Shown piece by piece: positions 41,444-50,696 of a DNA stretch of 64,000 nucleotides. The translations under genes and the position numbers were made by a program. The first letter of the stretch is position 1. Each line of letters opens with the position of its first letter. Source of the stretch: an uncultured Saprospiraceae bacterium. Its GTDB lineage: Bacteria; Bacteroidota; Bacteroidia; Chitinophagales; Saprospiraceae. The notes beneath the pieces were generated by a model, which ran no database searches, was not told the DNA's origin, and saw only the letters and a program-made list of their open reading frames with translations. The DNA lies in the NCBI GenBank assembly GCA_937926205.1, contig CALEYL010000018.1, forward strand, positions 97,880 through 161,879. The letters are read 5' to 3'.

Positions 41444-43717
41444 TCATGGCCGCAGCGTTATGGTAACCGCTTTTTCCCATTTAAGCTGCAGCGTTGCATC
41501 GTATACATTTGGATGGGTGAGCAGCCAGTTTGCCAGCGCACTGACGACTTGCCGTTGAATGGCTCTTTGTAAAGGCCTCGCGCCGTAGTTTTTATCGAAG
41601 CCGGTTTCGACCAATTGTTGAACGACAGTTTCATCAAATTTCAGGGTAAGGCGTTTTTTTACAATGCCTTCTCGCTTTTTCAAAGCTTCCAGTTCCTTCA
41701 GTGCAATAAGGCGGATGTCATCGGTAGAAAGCGCATTGAATAAAACGACGCTGTCGATGCGGTTGATGAACTCCTGACGGAAATGTTTTGAAATTGCGGA
41801 TATGTATATGCTTTCATCCAGACTTGTCTCGGTATAGCTCAGTGAACGCCGGCCTGTAGCGCCAAGGTTGGTTGTGAGAATGATGATGGTATTTCTGAAA
41901 TTCGTTATCCTGCCGAAAGCATCCACCAGCAAGCCTTCGTCCAGGGCATTAAACAGCGCATCGAATACAGATGAATCCGCCTTTTCCACTTCGTCGAGCA
42001 GAATGACCGAAAAAGGTTTTTCGCGCACCTCCCGGATGAGTTGCCCGGGTGTATGGCCTTCGCCGATAAGTCGGCTGATTTGTCCGGGATATTGAAATTC
42101 ACTCATGTCAATGCGGATCAGAGGCGACGATTTCTGGCCCTTTCCGAAAAAATAATCAGCAAGGGCTTTAGCACTTTCAGTCTTTCCCACACCGGTTGGG
42201 CCTGCGAAAATCAACGTGGAGATGGGTTTGTAAGGATTGTTCAACCCGGCCTTGTAGACTTTAACCAGGTCGCAAAGATGATTTACGACGGAGTTCTGTC
42301 CGATGATTCTGCGCTCAAAAAATTCGCGAACTTCGCCCACATTCAGCAATTGGTCATCGCGGAGGAACAATTCAGGTAATCCCGTTTGGCGAATAAACTG
42401 ATCAATCAGTTCTTCTTTACTGACCTGATTGCGCTCATTTAATTGTGCTTCACTGACGCATTGCCCTAAAAACTTGATCCCTTTACCCGGAAAGCTCTCA
42501 TAGGGAAAATAGCGCAGCATCAGTCTGTAGGCCAGCTGAATGGAGGCAGAGTCGATTTTTATGCCGTAGTTACTCCTTGAATACTCTGCAAAACGCTCCA
42601 TGATGGCCAGTACTTTGTGTTCCGGAAGTTCGGGTAAATAGACAATCTGGCAAGCCTGAACAAAACCCGGCAACAAGCGCTGCATGCTTTCAAGTTCCTG
42701 AGGGGTGGCCTCTCCCGTGATCTGTAATTTGCCTTGTTGTAAAAACGAAAGCAAAAAAGCCGCTACGCTGTCATTTACACTATGTCCGCCCGTCTGAAAC
42801 AAACGAACGATGTCAACAATCCACAACACACCTCCGGCAGATTGAAGCTCGTCTACCAGTTGCTCACAGGTCTCCTGCCACTCACCGAGGTATTTGGCGC
42901 CGGAAGTAATGCGTTGAGGCAAAAGCCGCCAGAAAGTAATTTCCTGTTTTTGCTTTTTTGCCTGTGCAATGGCCATGCGCATCACCTGGCTTAAAACGGT
43001 GCTTTTCCCGGTTCCGGGTGCGCCAACGATCAATAGATTGGCTTGCCGGTAAATGAGCTTTTCCAGTGTTTCCGATACTTTGTCTTCAATTTCCCACGCC
43101 AATTCCAAATGGGTGATTCTTCCCTTACCGGGGGCTTTGGCAAAGGGGTATTGCTCCGTCAGGCGCGAGAGGATTGGGTATTCGCGCTTTTCAAAAAACA
43201 TACCCCACCTGGTTTCGCGAAAAGAATTGACTTTAAGGGAGATTGACTCCAGATACGGCGCAGGATAAGACATAAAACGGTACAGCTTTTCGGGCGGAAA
43301 GCTGTTCAGTTTATTAATGGCCATGTATTGGAGCAGGGTGTCAAATTGTTTTTCATCCTGATAACGGAAACTTTCATAAATCAGGGGGAGAAAACACTCA
43401 GAATACCCATCTTCGGTTGCGCCATAAACAACGGGAATGGGTACCTGAAGGAATTGTGCGAGGGGGTAAGTTCCCAATTCATCACCCCGGTAAGTTGGTT
43501 GCACGGACGGTTTGATCACTTTCAACTTTGGATCGAGGAGCAGTGACTCCGGATAGTCGCCGTATTTTTTATATTGTTTGAACAAATAATCGCTGATGGT
43601 TGCTTTCACCTGTTCCACATCGCGCTCAACAACCTCATATTCCGTTCCGACAAGGATTCCCAAAACGGCTTCCTCGCTGATGTTGAAACACAATAAGGGA
43701 TAATTGATTTTTTCCAT
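41444..43717 (-). CDS. Unusual Clp/Hsp100-family AAA+ unfoldase
   Basis: 757 residues. Residues 1-190 are an N-terminal region unlike the Clp_N double repeat (I do not recognise it). First AAA+ domain: Walker A GAPGTGKST near 233, but the Walker B place reads VLWIVDIVRLF near 300, with isoleucine where the catalytic glutamate should be. Second AAA+ domain: GPTGVGKTES near 507, VILLDEVEKAD near 569, FINRID with the arginine finger and GARPLQRAIQ (sensor 2). The ClpB coiled-coil middle domain is missing, and no IGL/IGF ClpP-binding tripeptide is seen in the loop RRSLSYTETSLDES. Presumably remodels proteins without ClpP; target unknown. Confidence 0.85.
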   Translation of the reverse strand: MEKINYPLLCFNISEEAVLGILVGTEYEVVERDVEQVKATISDYLFKQYKKYGDYPESLLLDPKLKVIKPSVQPTYRGDELGTYPLAQFLQVPIPVVYGATEDGYSECFLPLIYESFRYQDEKQFDTLLQYMAINKLNSFPPEKLYRFMSYPAPYLESISLKVNSFRETRWGMFFEKREYPILSRLTEQYPFAKAPGKGRITHLELAWEIEDKVSETLEKLIYRQANLLIVGAPGTGKSTVLSQVMRMAIAQAKKQKQEITFWRLLPQRITSGAKYLGEWQETCEQLVDELQSAGGVLWIVDIVRLFQTGGHSVNDSVAAFLLSFLQQGKLQITGEATPQELESMQRLLPGFVQACQIVYLPELPEHKVLAIMERFAEYSRSNYGIKIDSASIQLAYRLMLRYFPYESFPGKGIKFLGQCVSEAQLNERNQVSKEELIDQFIRQTGLPELFLRDDQLLNVGEVREFFERRIIGQNSVVNHLCDLVKVYKAGLNNPYKPISTLIFAGPTGVGKTESAKALADYFFGKGQKSSPLIRIDMSEFQYPGQISRLIGEGHTPGQLIREVREKPFSVILLDEVEKADSSVFDALFNALDEGLLVDAFGRITNFRNTIIILTTNLGATGRRSLSYTETSLDESIYISAISKHFRQEFINRIDSVVLFNALSTDDIRLIALKELEALKKREGIVKKRLTLKFDETVVQQLVETGFDKNYGARPLQRAIQRQVVSALANWLLTHPNVYDATLQLKWEKAVTITLRP

Positions 43718-43948
43718 GGTTTCGCGTACGGCTTAGTGTTTTAACAACCAAATTGACGGATAGCGTACAAAGAGGATTGGATACCGGGATTTCATGTGAA
43801 TGTTTCTGTATTTTTTAGCCACCTTTGGAGTCTGCGGACCTTTAATGCAAATTGCAGGAAGGACTTACGCAAAACAGAACAGGTTGTAAAAACAGCCTCT
43901 AAGAAAAGCATTTCCATTGAATTGTCTAAAAAAAATAAAGAGGTGATT

Positions 43949-46174
43949 ATGTTTAAGTTTCGTTTGGTTGCTGCGACCATTTTCGTGCTTTCTATTTTTC
44001 AGACCAGTTTTGGACAGGATTTTGAGCGGCTTGATATTCCTTTTTTGGTCAATGGGAAGAATTTAGCTTTTTCGTTGGCTGGCGGGCTCAATGTCCCGCA
44101 ACTTTCTGCAGTGGACTTAAACAACGATGGAAAACAAGACCTGTACGTATTTGATCGGGAGGGCAATCGCCACCTTACATTTATCAATACCGGGACGCCG
44201 GGTATTTCCTCTTATGAATTTGCGCCGGAATTTGCTGCTAACTTTCCGGCTACGGAAAACTGGGTATTGCTTCGGGACTACAACAACGATGGCGCCGCCG
44301 ACCTTTTTGCGTATCCGGATCAACCGGTTGGAGGCATTATGGTTTACAGTGGTTATTTCGAGAACAATCAGTTGAAATTTCAGCGTTTTCAATTCGGAAC
44401 GCCATTCAACATCATTTTTTTTCCCCTGCAGAGTGGCGCTGCCCAGATTTATGTCAGCAATATAGACTATCCGGCCATTGACGACCTTGATTGCGACGGC
44501 GATCTGGATATTGCCACCTTCAACATTGGCGGCGGTTATGTAGAAATGTACGCCAACCGTTCGGTGGAGATGGGGTATGGTCGCGACAGTCTGATTTTTC
44601 GCCAGGTAGAAAACTGCTGGGGCGGAATTTATGAAAACTCAGTTTCCCCGAAAGTAGAAGTCGGAGATTTTCCGGGCGACTGTGCCGGTAATTTTACCGG
44701 AGGTGATGAGCCGCTTCAGTTCAGGCATACCGGCTCAACCCTCCTGACATTTGATGGTGATGGCGACGGCGACAAAGAGTTGGTTCTTGGCGACATTACG
44801 TTCAATACGCTCAATTACCTCACCAACAATGGCAGTTGTCAGGAAGCATGGTTTAACCAGCAGGATACGACTTTCCCAAGCTATAGTTTACCTGCCGATA
44901 TACCTGTTTTTCCTGCCGCTTTTTACCTGGATGGCAACAACGACGGCAAAAAAGACCTGTTTGTGGCTCCCAGTAGCCGGCAATCTTCCGAGAATTATGA
45001 TGCATTGTGGTATTATACGAATGTGAATACGGCCCAGCAGCCACAGTTTTCCTTCGAAAAGCGCAATTTTCTGATCGAAGACATGCTGGATTTAGGTTCC
45101 GGTGCTTATCCGGTTTTTGTAGATTACAATGCCGATGGCCTGAAAGATCTGGTTGTGGGCAATTACAGCTATTATGTTCCGCTTGGAGGAAAAGACTCGA
45201 GGCTGTTTTTGTTTGAAAATAAAGGGACTGCCACCAGCCCGTCTTTTGAACTGGTCGATGACGATTGGCTGGGATTGGGGCAGTTCAGCAGTTCCGCGAC
45301 ATTTGCTTTTGCACCTGCTTTTGGCGATCTGGACGGTGATGGCGATGCCGATTTGCTGGTCGGCGAACAAAACGGCGCTTTGTTTTATGCAGAAAATACT
45401 GCCGGCGCCGGAAATCCTTTTGCGTTTGCCCCGGTTCAATACAATTATGGCGGAATTGATGTCGGACAGTCCAGCGCTTTGCAAATTGTTGATTTGGACG
45501 AAGACGGCATTAACGACCTTGTTATTGGAGAAAAAAACTGTAACCTCAACTTTGTCAGGGGCTTGGGAGATGGGAATTTTGACCCGGTTTTCCCCGGCCT
45601 TGGCGGGGTAAACTCCTGTGCGCCCGGTTTTCTCGATGGGTATTCTCACCCCCACTTCCTGAAAATCGGCAATTCGTGGAAGTTATTTCTCGGAACAGCA
45701 AGCGGCGCCATTAAAACCTACGAAAACATCGAAGGCAATTTGTTCGGAAGTTTTACACTTTCCGAAGCGAGATACGGCAATATTCGGGAAGGAAACAATG
45801 TACATCTTGATTTTGAAGACATTGATTCGGATGGCTGGCTGGATGTGGTTGTGGGAAACTTCAGCGGTGGCATCTCTATTTTCAAAACAGACATAGCTGC
45901 GGTATTGGTTGATGCGAAAGCGCCGGCATTACCCGCTGGTCAATTATCGGTGTTTCCCAATCCGGCCTCCGGAACCATTTCGGTGCACCTGGAAAGCAGG
46001 GAATCTGGTGTCAGGGAATTTTCTTTATTCGACGGAGCAGGACGATTGCTTGCGGAAAGCCGCCAAAGCGACCCTTACTGGCGTCTGAATGCAGCAGATT
46101 TCAGCGCCGGTGTTTATTTTGTAAAAGTTGTCAGTCCACAAGGCGTCTTTTCCACTAAACTCATCATAGAATAA
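43949..46174 (+). CDS. Secreted FG-GAP/VCBS-repeat protein with T9SS sorting domain
   Basis: 741 residues from ATG 43949, which has an AAAGAGGTG Shine-Dalgarno-like stretch, unusual in this window; the open frame to 43796 lacks a signal. Signal 1-22. Nine calcium-type repeats are visible: DLNNDGKQDL, DYNNDGAADL, DLDCDGDLDI, DGDGDGDKEL, DGNNDGKKDL, DYNADGLKDL, DLDGDGDADL, DLDEDGINDL, DIDSDGWLDV. They suggest a beta-propeller stabilised by calcium. The final 80 residues (LSVFPNPASGTISVHLE onward) are a T9SS type A sorting domain. Surface or secreted; binding partner unknown. Confidence 0.9.
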   Translation: MFKFRLVAATIFVLSIFQTSFGQDFERLDIPFLVNGKNLAFSLAGGLNVPQLSAVDLNNDGKQDLYVFDREGNRHLTFINTGTPGISSYEFAPEFAANFPATENWVLLRDYNNDGAADLFAYPDQPVGGIMVYSGYFENNQLKFQRFQFGTPFNIIFFPLQSGAAQIYVSNIDYPAIDDLDCDGDLDIATFNIGGGYVEMYANRSVEMGYGRDSLIFRQVENCWGGIYENSVSPKVEVGDFPGDCAGNFTGGDEPLQFRHTGSTLLTFDGDGDGDKELVLGDITFNTLNYLTNNGSCQEAWFNQQDTTFPSYSLPADIPVFPAAFYLDGNNDGKKDLFVAPSSRQSSENYDALWYYTNVNTAQQPQFSFEKRNFLIEDMLDLGSGAYPVFVDYNADGLKDLVVGNYSYYVPLGGKDSRLFLFENKGTATSPSFELVDDDWLGLGQFSSSATFAFAPAFGDLDGDGDADLLVGEQNGALFYAENTAGAGNPFAFAPVQYNYGGIDVGQSSALQIVDLDEDGINDLVIGEKNCNLNFVRGLGDGNFDPVFPGLGGVNSCAPGFLDGYSHPHFLKIGNSWKLFLGTASGAIKTYENIEGNLFGSFTLSEARYGNIREGNNVHLDFEDIDSDGWLDVVVGNFSGGISIFKTDIAAVLVDAKAPALPAGQLSVFPNPASGTISVHLESRESGVREFSLFDGAGRLLAESRQSDPYWRLNAADFSAGVYFVKVVSPQGVFSTKLIIE

Positions 46175-46182
46175 TCAAACTT

Positions 46183-46755
46183 ATGGCCAGGATAAAACTC
46201 ACCGATGACCTGAAAAAAGCCATTAGCGGGATGTCCCCCGCACAGAAAGACAAGCTTTTATTTCGCTTGATTGCCGGCAATCCTCCTCTGGCGGAGAAGC
46301 TGATATTCGATTTGTTAGAAGGTGGCGACACGCAAGGTGAACGAAGGACGGAGGTAGCAAATGAAATCAGGAAAACCCTGACTACCTGCAAAGAAGATAT
46401 TTATTCTCCGGGCATTTTGTTGTTGTATCTCCGGGATTTGAGCGGCATCATCAACCGCCACGTTGCTACGACAAAAGACAAGTATGGCGAGGTAGAGCTA
46501 AACCTGCTCATGCTGAATACCGCTTTTGAAGAATTTGCTCAAATAATCAGAAATTCAAGCCCTTTGAGGGCGAGAACATTCAATGAATATGTTGTCAAAA
46601 GAGTATTAAAGCTGCTGTCTTTAATAGACAAACTCCACGAGGATTTGCACCTCGATTTTAAGGACGAATTTAAAAAGCTTGGGAAACAAATGTCGCTGTA
46701 TCCACCTATTGTAAGGCTTGCTGCAGATTTGCATTTAGATGTGAAAGACCTTTGA
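46183..46755 (+). CDS. Helical protein of unknown function
   Basis: 190 residues, no signal or membrane helix. Almost entirely alpha-helical and charged: it opens MARIKLTDDLKKAISGMSPAQKDKLLFRLIAGNPPLAEKLIFDLLEGG and continues with INRHVATTKDKYGEVELNLLMLNTAFEEFAQII and LLSLIDKLHEDLHLDFKDEFKKLGKQM. Only one cysteine. Begins 8 bases after the T9SS protein, so probably co-transcribed, although one is secreted and the other cytoplasmic. No family recognised. Confidence 0.72.
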   Translation: MARIKLTDDLKKAISGMSPAQKDKLLFRLIAGNPPLAEKLIFDLLEGGDTQGERRTEVANEIRKTLTTCKEDIYSPGILLLYLRDLSGIINRHVATTKDKYGEVELNLLMLNTAFEEFAQIIRNSSPLRARTFNEYVVKRVLKLLSLIDKLHEDLHLDFKDEFKKLGKQMSLYPPIVRLAADLHLDVKDL

Positions 46756-46794
46756 TTTTCATAAAAAACCTGCAGCTGATCGAAATCGCTTCTA

Positions 46795-47868
46795 TTAAAA
46801 GTCAAAGCTTAATTGAGTTCCGCCTTCGTTTGAACGCTCTCTTGCCAGATTGGAAACGGTGACACCAAGCAGGCGAACTTTTTCAATTTCCTGCCGGTTC
46901 AGGTCCAATAGCTCATAAACAGCGCCGATCAATACTTCAAGGTCTTGTATTTCACTTAGAAATGTTCGGCTTCGCGTGATTTGCCGAAAATCTGAGGACT
47001 TTATTTTCAGGGTAATGGTTCGCCCAAAATTGTCATGCCTGAGCATATACTCGTGGACGATTCCTGCAATATGTGCCAGTTTTTCCTTCATGGCATCAAT
47101 GCTTTCCAAATCATCGAAGAAAGTCCTTTCAGCGCCAATTGATTTCCGGATGCGGTTGGGGTTTACTTCACGTCTGTCATCTGCCCGCACGATCCGATAA
47201 TAATGTTGACCTGCTTTGCCAAAATATTTTGCCAGATCAGCTTCGGCCTGCTGTCTGAGGTCAGCCCCATTGTAGATGCCGAGCGCTTTCATTTTTTTTG
47301 CCGTGGCGGCGCCAATGCCGTGGAATTTTTCAATAGGCAGTTGTCCCAAAAAACTTTCAGCTTCTTCCGGTTTGATAATTTTGATTCCATTGGGTTTGTT
47401 GATACCGGAAGCTACTTTGGCTAAAAATTTATTAAAGGAGACGCCCGCAGAGGCCGTCAGTTGCGTCGTTTCGAAAATGCGCTTTAGAATGGCTTTTGCT
47501 ATCAGCGTGGCAGAGCCGATGCCCATTTTGTCGCTGCTGACATCCAGATAGGCTTCGTCCAGCGACAACGGCTCCACCAAATCCGTATATTCGAAAAATA
47601 TGTCCCGGATTTGCCCGGATACTTCCTTGTAAACGTCAAAACGCGATTTGGTAAAGATGAGCTCCGGACACATGCGCTGGGCTACGACGCTGGGCATTGC
47701 TGAGCGGACGCCAAAGCGCCTTGCTTCGTAACTCGCTGAGGCCACGACGCCGCGCCTTCCGGAGCCGCCAACCGCAACGGGTTTTCCTTTCAGCGCCGGG
47801 TTGTCTCGCTGTTCCACGGAAGCATAGAAGGCGTCCATGTCGATGTGGATGATTTTCCGGTTCAGCAC
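46795..47868 (-). CDS. dinB: DNA polymerase IV (Y-family)
   Basis: 357 residues from GTG 47868, placed a few residues before the conserved RKIIHIDMDAFYASVEQRD; a TTG at 47904 gives 12 residues more and cannot be excluded. Catalytic acids are in DMDAFYASVE and SLDEAYLDVS near 100; VASASYEARRFGVRSAMP is the fingers part; the helix-hairpin-helix FHGIGAATAKKMKALGI and the little-finger domain follow. The C-terminus GGTQLSFDF ends with a QLSFDF-type beta-clamp-binding peptide. Error-prone translesion synthesis past damaged bases. Confidence 0.94.
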   Translation of the reverse strand: MLNRKIIHIDMDAFYASVEQRDNPALKGKPVAVGGSGRRGVVASASYEARRFGVRSAMPSVVAQRMCPELIFTKSRFDVYKEVSGQIRDIFFEYTDLVEPLSLDEAYLDVSSDKMGIGSATLIAKAILKRIFETTQLTASAGVSFNKFLAKVASGINKPNGIKIIKPEEAESFLGQLPIEKFHGIGAATAKKMKALGIYNGADLRQQAEADLAKYFGKAGQHYYRIVRADDRREVNPNRIRKSIGAERTFFDDLESIDAMKEKLAHIAGIVHEYMLRHDNFGRTITLKIKSSDFRQITRSRTFLSEIQDLEVLIGAVYELLDLNRQEIEKVRLLGVTVSNLARERSNEGGTQLSFDF

Positions 47869-47969
47869 TACTGGCAAGTTATGGCTCAAAACTGGAAACA
47901 ACAAAAAAAGGAATAAGCGTTAACCTATTCCTTTCGATAAAAATTTGTGTGTTTGGTACGAGATAGCCT

Positions 47970-48638
47970 CTATTTTGATAAAAGCTCATTTACTTTTTTG
48001 TGATCGGCCAGGAATTGCTCCAGCCCGATATCCGTCAGCGGATGCTTCAACAAGCCTAAAATGGCAGAAAGCGGGCAGGTGACCACGTCAGCGCCGGCTC
48101 TTGCCGAATCCACTATGTGTTTGGCATTTCTGATGGAAGCTGCCAGGATTTGCGTATCAAACCCTTGAATGGCATAAATTTCAGCAATATCTTTGATTAA
48201 TTCAATACCATCCCATGAAATATCGTCAATTCTTCCAAGAAAAGGCGAAAGATAGGTTGCGCCGGCTTTAGCTGCGAGTATGGCCTGGCCTGCCGAAAAT
48301 ACAAGGGTACAGTTGGTACGGATGCCTCTTTCCGTGAAATAAGACATGGCTTTGATGCCGTCTTTGATCATCGGAACTTTCACGACAATGTTTGGAGCAA
48401 GGTCTGCAAGCCGCTCACCTTCTTCTACAATTCCTTTGAAATCCGTTGAAATAACTTCTGCACTGACATCGCCGTCTACGAGCTCGCAAATTGCGCGATA
48501 GTGATCTGTGACGTTTTTATCTCCGCTGATGCCTTCTTTTGCCATCAGGGAAGGGTTGGTTGTCACACCATCGAGGATGCCCAGATCTTTTGCTTCTTTG
48601 ATCTGATCAAGACTGGCGGTATCAATAAAAAACTTCAT
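47970..48638 (-). CDS. Transaldolase / fructose-6-phosphate aldolase family protein
   Basis: 222 residues from ATG 48638, the short (type 3) length. MKFFIDTASLDQIKEAKDLGILDGVTTNPSL, IVVKVPMIKDGIKAM with the Schiff-base lysine near 86, TNCTLVFSAGQAILAAKAGATYLSPFLGRIDD and ILAASIRNAKHI are all present. Either transfers a dihydroxyacetone unit in the pentose-phosphate pathway or cleaves fructose 6-phosphate; these two activities cannot be separated by eye. Lies 50 bases downstream of the SRP RNA gene and may be read from its promoter. Confidence 0.9.
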   Translation of the reverse strand: MKFFIDTASLDQIKEAKDLGILDGVTTNPSLMAKEGISGDKNVTDHYRAICELVDGDVSAEVISTDFKGIVEEGERLADLAPNIVVKVPMIKDGIKAMSYFTERGIRTNCTLVFSAGQAILAAKAGATYLSPFLGRIDDISWDGIELIKDIAEIYAIQGFDTQILAASIRNAKHIVDSARAGADVVTCPLSAILGLLKHPLTDIGLEQFLADHKKVNELLSK

Positions 48639-48687
48639 AAGGTGATTTTGTGCAGTTTTATAAGAAGCAGGAGTGATCTTAATAATG

Positions 48688-48781
48688 TGGTGAGCAACAC
48701 AGCACACCGCTCAACCGCCGTACCCTTGCTGCGTTTCCGCCCTGGGGGGGTTAGGAAGGAGCTGGTCGCGTGCCACCCACC
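48688..48781 (-). ncRNA. ffs: Small signal recognition particle RNA
   Basis: On the minus strand the core reads CAGGGCGGAAACGCAGCAAG then GGUA: the domain IV hairpin with GGAA tetraloop and the asymmetric AGCA internal loop bound by Ffh. The outer ends (GGUGGGUGGCACGC on the 5' side, GCUGUGUUGCUCACC on the 3' side) pair into the closing stem. About 94 nt, the short bacterial form. With Ffh it brings membrane and exported proteins to the translocon. Ends are set by pairing and the promoter and may be off by a few bases. Confidence 0.9.
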
Positions 48782-48786
48782 GGGCG

Positions 48787-48816
48787 CAAAGGTATAATTT
48801 TACAGATTACGAACAA
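48787..48816 (-). promoter_or_regulatory. Promoter of the SRP RNA gene
   Basis: On the minus strand TTG (48816-48814) is followed after 19 bases by TACCTTTG (48794-48787), a full match to the Bacteroidota -33/-7 pattern. The predicted start, about 6 bases on, coincides with the first paired base of the RNA. Confidence 0.72.
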
Positions 48817-48957
48817 AAAAATCATAGCGGGATAATTTTTTTCTCCTTTCGGGAAGAATGTGGAACTTTTTGCGATTTAAGAAAGTTGAGGGTTTGTATC
48901 TTACATTTCGATCCCCGAAAGCCGAAGTCAGGTTTACAAACGAAACGCCTTTTTATT

Positions 48958-49542
48958 ATGGTTATGCTCAATCAAAACGAAACCATGAAGCGCCAGTACG
49001 AACTGTTCGAAGCAGAAATGCTCCCGCAGATAGACGCGCTGTATACCTTTGCGTATCACCTGACCTACAATGAAGCAGATGCAGATGACCTGGTTCAGGA
49101 TACTTACCTGCGTGCCTGGAAAGCGATCCACCAGTACAATGAAGGGACGAATGTCAGAGCATGGTTGTTTACCATTCTTAAAAACACCTTCATTAACAAG
49201 CGTCGCCGGGAAAAATCGCGGCCGACTCCGGTTGAACTGACGGATCTGGTCAAACCCGCAGAGAATAAAGGCGGTGCCGCTGAAAAAATGCTGGTAAAAG
49301 ATTCCTTTCGGGATGCTATGGGCGATGAAGTAACCCAGGCCATCAATGCTTTGCCGGTTGCATTCCGCCTTGTGATTTTGCTTTGCGATATCGAAGGTTT
49401 TACTTACGAAGAAATTGCCGCCATTCTGAACATACCGGTCGGTACAGTCCGTTCGCGACTGCACCGGGCCAGAGGCCTGCTGAAAAAAAAGCTCAAAGAC
49501 TATGGCCGTTCTATGGGGTATGGTAAGGATGAAGCGGCTTAA
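48958..49542 (+). CDS. ECF RNA polymerase sigma factor
   Basis: 194 residues from ATG 48958 (ATG 48964 or 48985 also possible; the frame to 48886 is unsupported). Region 2 reads LYTFAYHLTYNEADADDLVQDTYLRAWKAIHQYNEGTNVRAWLFTILKNTFINKRRR, region 4 LPVAFRLVILLCDIEGFTYEEIAAILNIPVGTVRSRLHRARGLLKKKL. This is the SigR/SigH-like subgroup that usually pairs with a zinc-binding anti-sigma factor. The next gene encodes an 81-residue protein of matching shape but without the zinc ligands. Confidence 0.92.
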   Translation: MVMLNQNETMKRQYELFEAEMLPQIDALYTFAYHLTYNEADADDLVQDTYLRAWKAIHQYNEGTNVRAWLFTILKNTFINKRRREKSRPTPVELTDLVKPAENKGGAAEKMLVKDSFRDAMGDEVTQAINALPVAFRLVILLCDIEGFTYEEIAAILNIPVGTVRSRLHRARGLLKKKLKDYGRSMGYGKDEAA

Positions 49543-49740
49543 AATGACTTTCAAACGAATTGATGATATAATTTCTAACGCCGCTATTCAGCGGAACGCT
49601 CCAAAAAGCCCATCTGCCTCCTGGTTTTTAGCTGTCAAAGGCGCCTTAAACGCCCAAACAGTTGAATGCAAGCGATGGTGGAAGGGCTTTTTCTTTAAAA
49701 CAGCAGGGGGCTTTTCTGGATAGTCTAAAAACTGTGTACC

Positions 49741-49986
49741 ATGCGAACTGATCAAAATTATCAGGATCTCGTCCAAAAAGTGATGATGTACCTCGACAAC
49801 GAACTCAGCGAAAGCGCTGAAAGAGAATTGCTAAAAGAACTACGCGCCAATCCGGCATATATGGAACTCCTGGATCAGGAACAATCCTTTAGAGAACTCA
49901 TTAAGAATAAAATTCAGCGACGAAAACCTTCACCTGCCCTAGTCCAATCCATCAAGGACAAAATTAAGATCGTTGCACCGATATAA
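49741..49986 (+). CDS. Small anti-sigma-like protein lacking zinc ligands
   Basis: 81 residues. YQDLVQKVMMYLDNELSESAERELLKELRANPAYMELLDQEQSFRELIKNKIQRR resembles the anti-sigma domain of RsrA-type proteins (helix, YLDxELS turn, helix), and the gene follows an ECF sigma gene on the same strand, 198 bases on. It has no cysteine or histidine, so the HxxxCxxC zinc site typical of redox-sensing members is absent. Assignment as anti-sigma rests on shape and position only. The 198 bases before it hold no clear gene. Confidence 0.6.
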   Translation: MRTDQNYQDLVQKVMMYLDNELSESAERELLKELRANPAYMELLDQEQSFRELIKNKIQRRKPSPALVQSIKDKIKIVAPI

Positions 49987-50034
49987 TTCATCTCCTTTCG
50001 CATCCAGCCTGGACTGGTTCATCTAAACATAAAA

Positions 50035-50583
50035 ATGATCTCTTGCAAACTGCTTTTCCTGCCGCTTGCAGGGTTGGTATTATGTAGCGCCTTGCCGCTA
50101 CGGGCTCAGGAATCATTCTTTGGCAGATTTTCTTATTTGCTGGAAGAAGCTGGTTTAGATTACCTGGCTCCTGCGGATGCCGGTTATCGTGAAATCAATA
50201 CAGCAAAGAACAGTTTTAGGCCCAGCGACTATGCCCTGTATTCGCGCCATGAAAAAATGGAAATCCGGTTTTTAATAGAACCTGTCCGCGATACAGAAAA
50301 CATTGTCAATCCGCAAATGAGGAGCGTTGCTCTGATTACCCATTTGGCAAGTAACGACGAAGAGGCGGCTATTGCTGTTCACCATTTTCCTGGCGCACCT
50401 TTTCATGCAGACTGGGCAAAGGCCTTCTTTTTTCGACCCAAACAAGTTTTTGGGGAATGGCGGCATTGTAAAATGCTGGCTTTGTATAAAGAAGGCCGGG
50501 GAATGGCTTTTGTGTTCTATTTTTTCAATGAAGCGGATAAGATGCTGGAAGACCGTGAAGTGATGCTGCAATTCCGGGAATGA
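50035..50583 (+). CDS. Secreted protein of unknown function
   Basis: 182 residues. Signal peptide 1-25 (LFLPLAGLVLCSALPLRAQ). The mature part is an alpha/beta mix with SYLLEEAGLDYLAP at the start and charged strands (EKMEIRFLIEPVRDT, GMAFVFYFFNEADKML) later. No family recognised. It follows the anti-sigma-like gene by 48 bases on the same strand and could belong to that transcript. Confidence 0.72.
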   Translation: MISCKLLFLPLAGLVLCSALPLRAQESFFGRFSYLLEEAGLDYLAPADAGYREINTAKNSFRPSDYALYSRHEKMEIRFLIEPVRDTENIVNPQMRSVALITHLASNDEEAAIAVHHFPGAPFHADWAKAFFFRPKQVFGEWRHCKMLALYKEGRGMAFVFYFFNEADKMLEDREVMLQFRE

Positions 50584-50642
50584 AATTTTGAGACCGAAAA
50601 GAGCTGAGGCTACCGCTCCTATACCTGACTCAAAACTACCTC

Positions 50643-50672
50643 TTGGAATGGCGATTGAATGGTGTAATTTTG
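50643..50672 (+). promoter_or_regulatory. Promoter of sdaA
   Basis: TTG (50643-50645) and TAATTTTG (50665-50672) are separated by 19 bases and the second fits TAnnTTTG; 24 bases remain before the sdaA ATG. This also rejects the longer open frame starting at 50643. Confidence 0.55.
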
Positions 50673-50696
50673 CTGCGTTCTAACCAAACGCAGTTC

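Noticed and set aside
41444..43717. T6SS ClpV (TssH) as the identity of the Clp-like gene
   Set aside because: No other T6SS component is in the window and the N-domain and first ATPase site do not match ClpV.
49543..49740. Short open frame continuing past the ECF sigma stop
   Set aside because: It overlaps the sigma gene in another frame and has no recognisable features.
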